The position numbers and the translations under genes are program-made. From positions 1 to 35,641 of the forward strand of contig CABUIX010000022.1 in assembly GCA_902491795.1 (NCBI GenBank): DNA of 35,641 bases. The letters run 5' to 3'. How positions within the stretch are numbered: the stretch's first letter is position 1; each line of letters starts with the position of its first letter. A model generated the notes under the pieces. The model worked only from the letters and a program-made list of their open reading frames with translations. It was not told where the DNA came from and did no database searches. The stretch comes from an uncultured Bacteroidales bacterium. GTDB lineage: Bacteria; Bacteroidota; Bacteroidia; Bacteroidales; UBA932. Below, piece after piece: positions 9,563-16,599 of the stretch.

Positions 9563-10369
9563 ATGAAGAAATTCCTCGCAATACTGCTGTTCCTTGCTGC
9601 CGGCCAGATGTCCGTCCTGGGCCAGGACAGCACTGAAGTAAGCAATTCCAAGGGACTGATCAACGACTACTCGATGATAGGCGTATCGTACGGCGTGACA
9701 TTTTCCAACACATATTTCAGCCCGTCAAAGCACAACAGGCTGTATGTCACGGCTCCGAACTACGTCTCAATCACTTATATAAAGCACTGCAAGATGTTCG
9801 ACACTCTCCCCTACTTCGCTTTCGTGGCAGGAGTTGCCATGGGAAACGAAGGTTTCGCCTTTGAGCCGGACAAGGAGACCGGAGAATCTGCCGACGTCGA
9901 CGGAGCGACATGGTGCTCGATGAAGGTCTTTGAAGTTCCCGTAATGGCCCAGATACACATCGACTCGGATCCTTTCAAGATAATGGGCAATCTCGGAATA
10001 TACGGCGGATGGAGGGAAAGCATCATGAGGACAGGACCCAACCTCGACCCGCAGTGGAGCAACAGCTTCAGGGACTACGAGAGCCAGATCGACTATGGCT
10101 TCCAGGGTGGTCTCGGATTTGCCCTGATGTTCGACCCGGTGGAAATACATTTCAACTGTCTGGTACGATGGTCATGGTCAAGTCTATATGAGCCCGACTA
10201 CGCAAGCAAGTATTACTACAACTACGCATATCCGATCGACATAATAGCCTCTGTCGGTCTGCATTTCCAGTTAACGAAGCGCAACGGAAAAACCAGAAGA
10301 CAGATAAGGCAGGAAGCATACAACACAGTATATGGAACGACTCAAGACAATTCCGGTAAAAATAGGTGA
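9563..10369 (+). CDS. Predicted outer-membrane beta-barrel protein
   Basis: A 268-residue protein with a Sec signal peptide (MKKFLAILLFLAAGQMSVLG, then Gln). The mature part has alternating aromatic and glycine-rich strands, for example YGFQGGLGFALMF and ASVGLHFQL near the C-terminus, as in small outer-membrane barrels of the PorT-like type. The C-terminal 30 residues are basic and polar, which is unusual for a barrel that normally ends in an aromatic residue. The final 38 bases overlap the start of ispG, so the tail may be partly shaped by that overlap. It starts six bases after the Ig-like lipoprotein stop. I do not recognise a specific family member; a role in a cell-surface complex with that lipoprotein is only an inference from adjacency. 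Confidence 0.8.
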   Translation: MKKFLAILLFLAAGQMSVLGQDSTEVSNSKGLINDYSMIGVSYGVTFSNTYFSPSKHNRLYVTAPNYVSITYIKHCKMFDTLPYFAFVAGVAMGNEGFAFEPDKETGESADVDGATWCSMKVFEVPVMAQIHIDSDPFKIMGNLGIYGGWRESIMRTGPNLDPQWSNSFRDYESQIDYGFQGGLGFALMFDPVEIHFNCLVRWSWSSLYEPDYASKYYYNYAYPIDIIASVGLHFQLTKRNGKTRRQIRQEAYNTVYGTTQDNSGKNR

Positions 10370-11555
10370 GTCTCTGGTCATCGGAGGAGATGCACCCATT
10401 GTCGTGCAGACCATGTGCGACACACACACTTCCGATGTCGAAGCCACGACGGCACAATGCCTCAGGCTGGCCGCTGCCGGCGCTGAACTTGTCAGGATCA
10501 CGGTGCCGGGGCTCAATGATGTGGCACACATCCGGGAAATACGGCACAGACTGCACGCCGAAGGCTGCAACGTGCCGCTGTCGGCCGACATACACTTTTC
10601 TTCTGAGACAGCGATCGCCGTAGCCCCCGAAGTGGAAAAAGTCCGCATCAATCCAGGGAATTTCCATGCCGACCACGACAAGGCCAGGGCCCAGTTCTCC
10701 AGACTCATCGACGTGTGCCGCGACAACGGCACAGCCATACGAATCGGTCTGAATCACGGTTCGCTCGGAACATACATTACCGAGAAATACGGAAACACTC
10801 CCTACGCGATGGCAATGGCCGCGATGGAGTGGATACGAATGTGTCTTGACAAGAATTTCCTCAGCGTGGTGGTTTCCCTGAAGGCCAGCAACACCGTGGT
10901 GATGACGCAGGCCTACCGGGAACTGGTGAAGATGATGAAGCAGGAAGGAGTGCTGTTCCCCCTGCACCTCGGAGTAACGGAGGCCGGAGGCGGAGACAGC
11001 GGCAGAATAAAGTCATGCATAGGAATAGCGTCACTGCTTCAGGAAGGAATCGGCGACACCATAAGAGTCTCCCTGACGGAACCCCCTGAGAACGAACTCC
11101 CGGTCGCACGCTATCTGGCGGAGGGGCGGAAGGGAGATCCTATGCTCGATGCTGCAATAGAATGGGGACCCAGGCTGCTGAAGCACGAAATCGACGAGAT
11201 TCCTGCATCTGCCGGAGTTTCGGAATATCTGACGAACGAAATAATGCAGGCAGCAAGGAGGCGGTTCTACAAGGCGGAATACATCGCATGCCCCGGATGC
11301 GGACGAACGATGTACGACCTTCAGAAGACTTTCGCCGAAGTCAAGGCAAGGACTTCCCATCTCAAGGGAGTGGTCATAGCCGTGATGGGCTGCATAGTCA
11401 ACGGGCCCGGAGAGATGGCAGACGCCGACTGGGGCTATGTAGGCGAAGGGAACGGCAAGGTGGCAATCTACCGCAAAGGCCAGCCGGTACTGCGCCATGT
11501 CCCGGACAGCGAAGCAATAGACAAACTGCTCGAGCTGATTGAAGCTGAATCCTAG
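10332..11555 (+). CDS. ispG: 4-hydroxy-3-methylbut-2-enyl diphosphate synthase (compact form)
   Basis: IspG (GcpE) converts methylerythritol cyclodiphosphate to HMBPP, the penultimate step of the MEP isoprenoid pathway, using a [4Fe-4S] cluster. The cluster ligands are visible as CPGC (Cys320, Cys323), Cys354 in GCIVNGPGE, and Glu361. RINPGN (about residues 105-110) and HLGVTEAGGGDSGRIKS are the TIM-barrel substrate motifs. The protein has 407 residues. That is about 35 more than the E. coli enzyme, and clearly shorter than the roughly 600-residue three-domain form I recall as usual in Bacteroidetes. The extra residues lie between the barrel and the cluster domain (about 255-315). The ATG at 10332 overlaps the previous gene by 38 bases. 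The gene ends the operon and converges on the methyltransferase gene 15 bases away, with no visible terminator between. Confidence 0.96.
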   Translation: MERLKTIPVKIGESLVIGGDAPIVVQTMCDTHTSDVEATTAQCLRLAAAGAELVRITVPGLNDVAHIREIRHRLHAEGCNVPLSADIHFSSETAIAVAPEVEKVRINPGNFHADHDKARAQFSRLIDVCRDNGTAIRIGLNHGSLGTYITEKYGNTPYAMAMAAMEWIRMCLDKNFLSVVVSLKASNTVVMTQAYRELVKMMKQEGVLFPLHLGVTEAGGGDSGRIKSCIGIASLLQEGIGDTIRVSLTEPPENELPVARYLAEGRKGDPMLDAAIEWGPRLLKHEIDEIPASAGVSEYLTNEIMQAARRRFYKAEYIACPGCGRTMYDLQKTFAEVKARTSHLKGVVIAVMGCIVNGPGEMADADWGYVGEGNGKVAIYRKGQPVLRHVPDSEAIDKLLELIEAES

Positions 11556-11570
11556 TCCCGGGGTCTGCCG

Positions 11571-12773
11571 CTATTCAACATAAAGCAGCAGGCCCTTGAG
11601 GTACTCCCCTTCCGGGTGGTAAATGCTCACGGGGTGATCCGCGCCCTGGCAGAAACGGTCCAGAATACGCACACTGCGTCCGGTCTGAGCCGCGGCAGAA
11701 AATACGGTGTTCGCAAAAGTGATCTTGTCGACCACCTGTGAACAGCTGAAAGTGAATACCAGTCCTCCGGACGCTACCTTGGAAATGGCTGCCGCATTGA
11801 GCCTCTGATATGCCCTCAAGGCGTTTTTGAGGGCCCCGCGATGCTTGGCGAATGCCGGCGGATCCACGACCATGAGATCATAGCGGCCCTCCTCGCATGA
11901 ACCGAGGAATTCCATCGCATCAGCGCAGTAGCTCCGGCACTCCGCCGAACGCCCCTCGGCATTGATCGCAACATTTCTGTCAAGAAGCTGGACAGCCCTG
12001 GCCGAAGAATCCACAGAGTCGACGGACAACGCTCCGCCGGCCATCGCATATACACTGAACCCTCCGGTGTAGCAGAAAAGGTTAAGGACTTTCCGTCCTG
12101 CGGCGCACTTTCCGACCAGTGCACGGTTGTCGCGCTGGTCCAGAAAGAACCCGGTCTTCTGTCCCTGTTCCCAATTCACGACAAAGCTGTTTCCGTTCTC
12201 CAGGACAGTCCTCTCGCTGTCAGAAAAGCCGTCCTTCCTGTAAATGTAGCCGTCCACGGGATTCAGTCCTGCCTTGAAAGGAACCGTACCTGAACTCTTG
12301 TCATACACGGCCAGCAAGGAGTCGCCGAACAATTGCTTTAGTGCGTCGCATATCTGGGACTTGGCCCTGAACATTCCGACCGAATGCGCCTGCAGCACAC
12401 ATACTCCGTCATACCAGTCAATTATGAGCCCGGGAAGCCCGTCACCTTCTCCGTGCACGAGCCTGAAGCAATTGGTTCCTGAATTGCCGGAAGGGTCCAG
12501 ACCGACACTCTTTCGTACATCGGCGGCACAGCCCAGACGGCGCAACCAGAAATCAGGGGCCAGAGGATCGGCATCGAACGACAGTACTCGAACGGCGATT
12601 GAGCCTATCTGATAATGGCCCGCAGCAAGGTACTCACCTTCGCTGCTGTACACCGCCACGATATCCCCTTCTGCAGGAGAACCCTGAATCTGCGCAATGG
12701 CGCCGCTGAAAACCCACGGATGAAAGCGACGGAGCGATTCGTCACGCCCCCTCTTCAGTATTACCTTTATCAT
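11571..12773 (-). CDS. Class I SAM-dependent 23S rRNA (cytosine-5) methyltransferase, RlmI-like
   Basis: A 400-residue protein with the layout of RlmI, the enzyme that methylates a cytosine at C5 in 23S rRNA. An N-terminal PUA domain is marked by LRRFHPWVFSGAI. A central beta-rich domain contains the GQKTGFFLDQRDNR segment. The C-terminal Rossmann domain has the SAM-binding motif VLNLFCYTGGFSVYA and the motif VVDPPAFAK. The FSCS segment near the end supplies the cysteine typical of m5C enzymes. The length agrees with E. coli RlmI (396 residues). Its start lies 32 bases inside the upstream exonuclease gene, the largest overlap of this operon. The exact target nucleotide cannot be read from sequence. 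Confidence 0.9.
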   Translation of the reverse strand: MIKVILKRGRDESLRRFHPWVFSGAIAQIQGSPAEGDIVAVYSSEGEYLAAGHYQIGSIAVRVLSFDADPLAPDFWLRRLGCAADVRKSVGLDPSGNSGTNCFRLVHGEGDGLPGLIIDWYDGVCVLQAHSVGMFRAKSQICDALKQLFGDSLLAVYDKSSGTVPFKAGLNPVDGYIYRKDGFSDSERTVLENGNSFVVNWEQGQKTGFFLDQRDNRALVGKCAAGRKVLNLFCYTGGFSVYAMAGGALSVDSVDSSARAVQLLDRNVAINAEGRSAECRSYCADAMEFLGSCEEGRYDLMVVDPPAFAKHRGALKNALRAYQRLNAAAISKVASGGLVFTFSCSQVVDKITFANTVFSAAAQTGRSVRILDRFCQGADHPVSIYHPEGEYLKGLLLYVE

Positions 12774-13398
12774 TTTGCTGAGGATTTGGCATCAGCTGCT
12801 CAGGTGTCAACGGCGATTTCTCGCTCTTGAGCAACTTCATATACATTTCACGGCAGATCCATGCATCGGTCGCCGCATACATCTTCTGTGCAATTGAAAG
12901 TTCATCGGCCTCCCAATTGGACAATTGCTGAGTCTTCGAAATACGCTTGCCGAGAATTATCGCGGACATTTTCTTGACGCTCTTGTCCTTTATGCCCCAT
13001 TCGCAGACTATCTTCTGAAGGTCAACAAAATTCTTCGCCTCGAATTTGCTGTGGTACTGAAGCCCGCGCACGTCATCATTCACTGCAGCTCCGACCTTGA
13101 GGATATTTGGATTCGACAAAACCGCGCACATGAGCCTTCGCATGCCGATCTTGTTGATCCTGAACAGATAAGCCTTGTCCGCTCCTGACAACTGGAGCAA
13201 TGCGACATGATGGTGGGGATGCCCCGGAGTGAATACAGGGCGTGTCTCGGTATCGAATCCGACAATTTTCTGGCTCATCAGGTAGGCTATTGCCCTGGCA
13301 TATTCCAGCCCGACCCTGTCAATCACGTGTATCTCTCCCGGAAAGGAGCCCAGTGGCATCTTCTCTATTTCTTCAGGCTGTATGCTAATTTTGAACAT
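12742..13398 (-). CDS. DEDDy-type 3'-5' exonuclease domain protein
   Basis: A 218-residue protein consisting almost wholly of a ribonuclease D/DnaQ-like 3'-5' exonuclease domain. The acidic metal ligands are visible: FDTE gives Asp49 and Glu51 (motif I), NDDVRGL the second-motif Asp, and YAATDAW the YxxxD of the DEDDy subfamily. No HRDC or helicase domain is attached, so it is much smaller than RNase D and resembles stand-alone Bacteroidetes exonucleases found beside rRNA-modification genes. It overlaps the preceding lipoprotein gene by 14 bases and the following methyltransferase gene by 32 bases. Pairing with an rRNA methyltransferase is compatible with RNA processing, but DNA substrates are equally possible. 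Confidence 0.88.
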   Translation of the reverse strand: MFKISIQPEEIEKMPLGSFPGEIHVIDRVGLEYARAIAYLMSQKIVGFDTETRPVFTPGHPHHHVALLQLSGADKAYLFRINKIGMRRLMCAVLSNPNILKVGAAVNDDVRGLQYHSKFEAKNFVDLQKIVCEWGIKDKSVKKMSAIILGKRISKTQQLSNWEADELSIAQKMYAATDAWICREMYMKLLKSEKSPLTPEQLMPNPQQNDKGNTEEGA

Positions 13399-14488
13399 AT
13401 AAATCTGGTATCAGTATAATCTCGCCGTCTCCGGAAGCAGGATTCTGAACCGGGCGGTAAAGCACCACCTCCGGCATGGAAATATTGTGGGTAAACAGGT
13501 TGTGGCTGCGCAAGGTGTCATAGCAGTATTCGGCCACGACATCGAAACCGTGCACGAGCCTGAAATCCCCGGAAATCATCTTGCCGTAAGTCAATGAACT
13601 TTCGTTCATCAGGGAAACCATTCCGGCAAGTTCGGTCTTTACACTGTCCGGAGACACCGCAGGCGCGTCAACCAGCACGGCATCAAGGGGCCTGTTGCCG
13701 CCGGACGACGCATAGCTTTCCACAAGCCTGTGCAGAAGGCTGTCCCTTCCGTCGGCCGGGAATGCCACACAAGCGGACCCGGGGACCCCGTTCAACGAAG
13801 CAATGCGGCTGAACTGCCTGTAGTAAATATCTTCAGGCGCCAGTTCCGAATCATATATTATGCCTATGTTGATGTTCCTTCCGCGATGAAGCCTGAAAAC
13901 AGACTCCAGCATCAGTCCGATTGGAGAGACCACCGGGACAGAGTTTCCCAGCGAAGTCTTCAGCGTGTCTATGTCAAACATGCCGTATTCGACAAGGCAA
14001 GGGTCAGCCAGCACCACTATCTTGGAAGATGCCTTGGTCCCGGAGCCTTCGGTATCATACGGGGTGATGTGCACAACCGTATCCAATGCACACACTACCC
14101 GCATCACTGCCTGCCGACGCAGTTCAAGCGTATCTCCGGACACGGCGCGTGAGGTGAAGGGCGTATCGTCCGCTATGCAGGCAATGGTCTCGCCGGCAAA
14201 GTCCGGCAAGGCATCCGCGCTGTGGGCACCGCTCACATTGTCGCGACGGTCATATGCAGACAAGTAGTCAGCATAGCCATAGCAGGCTTTCCAATTGCCG
14301 ACGACACAGATGCTCCCGGAGGGCTCAGGTTCAGCGGATGCCTCCATCACCGAACGCTCCCTTGCACGCGTGCCGTTCATGATTTCCCCGACATAGGCGA
14401 TGGTCGGGCGAAGATTCATTTCCCTGGGGCCGCAGGATGCTGACGCCAAGGCGGCAACGGTCAGCAATACAATACCGACAGACTTCAT
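13385..14488 (-). CDS. Hypothetical lipoprotein
   Basis: I do not recognise this 367-residue protein. It starts at the ATG at 14488, which overlaps the pssA stop as ATGA. The open frame continues 31 codons upstream, but only the 14488 start gives a signal peptide (MKSVGIVLLTVAALASASC) with a lipobox cysteine at residue 19. The mature protein is mixed alpha/beta. Strands and helices alternate in the C-terminal two thirds, with hydrophobic strands such as KIVVLADPCLVEYG, NINIGIIYDSE and DAVLVDAPAV. This alternation is suggestive of a periplasmic-binding-protein-like or Rossmann-like fold, but that is inference. It sits inside a tight operon between phosphatidylserine synthase and an exonuclease, a context that does not define its role. 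Confidence 0.75.
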   Translation of the reverse strand: MKSVGIVLLTVAALASASCGPREMNLRPTIAYVGEIMNGTRARERSVMEASAEPEPSGSICVVGNWKACYGYADYLSAYDRRDNVSGAHSADALPDFAGETIACIADDTPFTSRAVSGDTLELRRQAVMRVVCALDTVVHITPYDTEGSGTKASSKIVVLADPCLVEYGMFDIDTLKTSLGNSVPVVSPIGLMLESVFRLHRGRNINIGIIYDSELAPEDIYYRQFSRIASLNGVPGSACVAFPADGRDSLLHRLVESYASSGGNRPLDAVLVDAPAVSPDSVKTELAGMVSLMNESSLTYGKMISGDFRLVHGFDVVAEYCYDTLRSHNLFTHNISMPEVVLYRPVQNPASGDGEIILIPDLYVQN

Positions 14489-15204
14489 ACTCTGAATATT
14501 GCAAAAATGACATTCATCAATATATACATCGCGAAGATCAAAAGCACGGCAGCAGACCATGTCAGGCCGAACGCGGCACACAGGACTGCCGAAACAAGCG
14601 CGACGGCCAGCAATGCGAGCCGCTTGCCCTTGACGATCCGGCTGTCTTCACGATGGAACTTCATCGCGAACATGGGAATGCCGCAAACCATAAGCGCGCT
14701 GAGGCAGACGGAGAGAACAGGAATGAACACCTTCCCCGAAACCCAAGCGGCCACCACACCCCCGGGATTGAAGTATACATAGTGGCACAATGCTGCGCAT
14801 ATCATCGCACTCGCCGGAGTCGGCAGCCCGATGAACGATGAATGCTGCCTCTCGTCCACATTGAACTTCGCAAGACGCAGCGCGCTGAACACCGCGACAA
14901 TCAAGGGTATCCAGCACACCCAAGAGTCTCCGGACGCCGATTTCATCTGCAGGTGCAGCAAAACGGCAGGCAAGACCCCGAAACTGACAAGGTCACACAG
15001 CGAGTCCAGTTCCTTTCCCATGTCGGAATAGGAATGCAGCGCCCGCGCGGCAAAGCCGTCAGAGAAATCGAAGACGGCAGCGGCTATCATCATGAGAAAA
15101 GCCGTGTCCGGACGTCCACCGAAAGCAAAGAGTATGGCGATGAGTCCGCAAACAAGATTCATCGCCGTAAGAAAATCAGGAATATACTTCCTTATAATGC
15201 TCAT
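14485..15204 (-). CDS. pssA: CDP-diacylglycerol-serine O-phosphatidyltransferase
   Basis: PssA makes phosphatidylserine from CDP-diacylglycerol and serine in the inner membrane, the precursor of phosphatidylethanolamine. The 239-residue protein shows the full CDP-alcohol phosphatidyltransferase signature DG-x2-AR-x8-G-x3-D-x3-D, starting at DGFAAR (about residue 49). About six to eight transmembrane helices follow. NLVCGLIAILFAF near the N-terminus and the LRLAKFNVD segment are typical of the PssA subfamily as opposed to PgsA. The start overlaps the stop of the upstream peptidase gene as ATGA, and its own stop overlaps the next start as ATGA. Both junctions point to translational coupling. 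Confidence 0.93.
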   Translation of the reverse strand: MSIIRKYIPDFLTAMNLVCGLIAILFAFGGRPDTAFLMMIAAAVFDFSDGFAARALHSYSDMGKELDSLCDLVSFGVLPAVLLHLQMKSASGDSWVCWIPLIVAVFSALRLAKFNVDERQHSSFIGLPTPASAMICAALCHYVYFNPGGVVAAWVSGKVFIPVLSVCLSALMVCGIPMFAMKFHREDSRIVKGKRLALLAVALVSAVLCAAFGLTWSAAVLLIFAMYILMNVIFAIFRV

Positions 15205-16391
15205 CTGATACCCAGCTTCTTCTTCAGATCCTTGGTAAGTGCATCCTTGTGGATCATGATGTCAAGTGTCTGGTTCTTCACGAAAGCCTCGGTGGCATAC
15301 CAGATGCCGTCGTACTTTCCCGTTATTCCCCAGGAATTCTTGACCATATAGTACTTCTTGCCGTCCTGGTCCTTGGCGATGCCGAAAATCTGCATGCCGT
15401 GGTCGTCAGTAACAGTCTTGTTGTCGAAATCAATCTGCCTTGTCTCCTGGCTCGGCACCCTTTCTACTATGGCTGCAGTGGCGGAGGGTTTCTCGTCCTC
15501 CTTGCCTACCCAGCGCTCCTGATCCGAACCTGTGGTCTCGGCCTCAGTGTCGACAAGTATTGCCAGACCGTTGCGGGTGAAACCGGGATGGCTCACGTCG
15601 GTGGCCCAGGCAATTGTGTAGCCGTTCTCGAGAGCATTGTCAATCACCGCCATCATCTCGTCGATGGGAACATTGTACATCTCGTCCCAGCGCCAGTTGT
15701 CGGCGACCTCGAGAGGGAACCATGTATAGAACGGATGATGGGTATAAGAAGTCAGGGTAATGTAGTCATCGGGCACTATCTTGAGGGCATCGCGCCACGT
15801 GAGAGGGGTGTATTCCTTGCCGCCGACAGTGAAAGTCTCGGGGTACTCGCCGAGATAGCAGTCGAGAATGGCCTGAAAACCCGGCTTCCACGCGGTTGTC
15901 AGGGTCCTGTTGGGATTCTTTGCCACAGCGGATATGTATCCGAGGAGAACCGCATCAAGTTCTGACTGCGCCGGCAGCTCGGTGCCGTAGTTCATTCCGG
16001 TCATGTCCGCATTGGGCACGATTCCATATTCCCTTATCACGTCAAGCACGTCGTCGGCCTGTGAGCCTGCGCCGAAATTGAGCTTGCCGTCAAGTCTCAC
16101 ATATTTCTCCGCCCTGTCCATATATGAATGGGAAACGACGAAGAACTCCGAGAAATCAGGATAGTCAAGCGTATCCTTGATGCCGCAAAGCCTGATTGCC
16201 TCAGATTCAAAGAAACCGAGGGTTGAGAAAGCCCAGCATGTTCCGCTGTTGGCCTGGTCCTTTACAGGGGTTATGGGATTGGCCTTGACGGTTGTAAAAG
16301 TGTAGTCAAGGTCAGAAATCTTCGGTGTAGTTTGGGAAAAGGCTCCCAATGAGACGCACAGAAGTGCAGCTGAAAGGATAAACTTCTTCAT
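15201..16391 (-). CDS. Secreted C1-family cysteine peptidase, aminopeptidase C/bleomycin hydrolase-like
   Basis: A 396-residue papain-superfamily protein of the bleomycin hydrolase/PepC group, which trims N-terminal residues from peptides. The catalytic triad is visible: Cys52 in NSGTCWAFS with the preceding oxyanion Gln46, the histidine in DDHGMQIFG, and the asparagine in VKNSWG. Classical PepC is cytosolic and about 450 residues. This one carries a clear Sec signal peptide (MKKFILSAALLCVSLGAFS, then Gln) and is shorter, so it probably acts in the periplasm or outside the cell. It is the first gene of a five-gene overlapping operon. A Bacteroides-type promoter and a hairpin with a T8 tail lie in its leader. 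Confidence 0.9.
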   Translation of the reverse strand: MKKFILSAALLCVSLGAFSQTTPKISDLDYTFTTVKANPITPVKDQANSGTCWAFSTLGFFESEAIRLCGIKDTLDYPDFSEFFVVSHSYMDRAEKYVRLDGKLNFGAGSQADDVLDVIREYGIVPNADMTGMNYGTELPAQSELDAVLLGYISAVAKNPNRTLTTAWKPGFQAILDCYLGEYPETFTVGGKEYTPLTWRDALKIVPDDYITLTSYTHHPFYTWFPLEVADNWRWDEMYNVPIDEMMAVIDNALENGYTIAWATDVSHPGFTRNGLAILVDTEAETTGSDQERWVGKEDEKPSATAAIVERVPSQETRQIDFDNKTVTDDHGMQIFGIAKDQDGKKYYMVKNSWGITGKYDGIWYATEAFVKNQTLDIMIHKDALTKDLKKKLGIR

Positions 16392-16415
16392 ATCTGATAC
16401 ATTACATTAATTCCG

Positions 16416-16439
16416 AAAAAAAATGGAACGTCGTTCCAT
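16416..16439 (-). terminator. Palindrome plus T8 in the leader of the peptidase operon
   Basis: ATGGAACG and CGTTCCAT (16423-16439) form a perfect 8+1+8 palindrome. On the minus strand it is followed directly by eight T (16423 down to 16416), giving an intrinsic-terminator-like structure. It lies about 25 bases upstream of the peptidase ATG and downstream of the candidate promoter. It could end transcripts arriving from the esterase gene, attenuate the peptidase operon, or be a protein-binding operator. The real hairpin is short (6-7 bp with a tiny loop), so terminator strength is uncertain. Confidence 0.55.
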
Positions 16440-16465
16440 CCATGTCCTGCAATACTTACAGATTA

Positions 16466-16497
16466 CAATTATAGCAATTTTTCGCTTTTGTCACAAA
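16466..16497 (-). promoter_or_regulatory. Candidate promoter of the peptidase-pssA operon
   Basis: Read on the minus strand, TTTG (16497-16494) and TATAATTG (16473-16466) are separated by exactly 20 bases. The -33 box is perfect and the -7 box has one mismatch to TAnnTTTG. It predicts a leader of about 65-70 bases that contains the palindrome and T8 run. Confidence 0.55.
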
Positions 16498-16510
16498 TAT
16501 GCAAGCCGAT

Positions 16511-16546
16511 AGCCCCACGGACGGCAGAAATGCCATCCATGAGGCC
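16511..16546 (-). other. Strand-specific RNA hairpin downstream of the acetylesterase gene
   Basis: In minus-strand RNA, bases 16546-16531 pair with 16526-16511 as a continuous 16-bp stem around a UUUC loop. Four of the pairs are G-U wobbles. On the plus strand the same positions become mismatches, mostly C-A. No T-run follows, so it is not a standard intrinsic terminator. It may protect the 3' end of the esterase mRNA. Confidence 0.5.
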
Positions 16547-16599
16547 TCAGCCACGCCAGTCAGGCAACAGTTTGTCTTGCAGCGGAATCCGAAGGATAC

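Noticed and set aside
9563..10369. Assignment of the barrel protein as PorT of the type IX secretion system
   Set aside because: Size and signal peptide fit loosely, but no specific PorT motif or neighbour supports it, so it is left as a generic outer-membrane protein.
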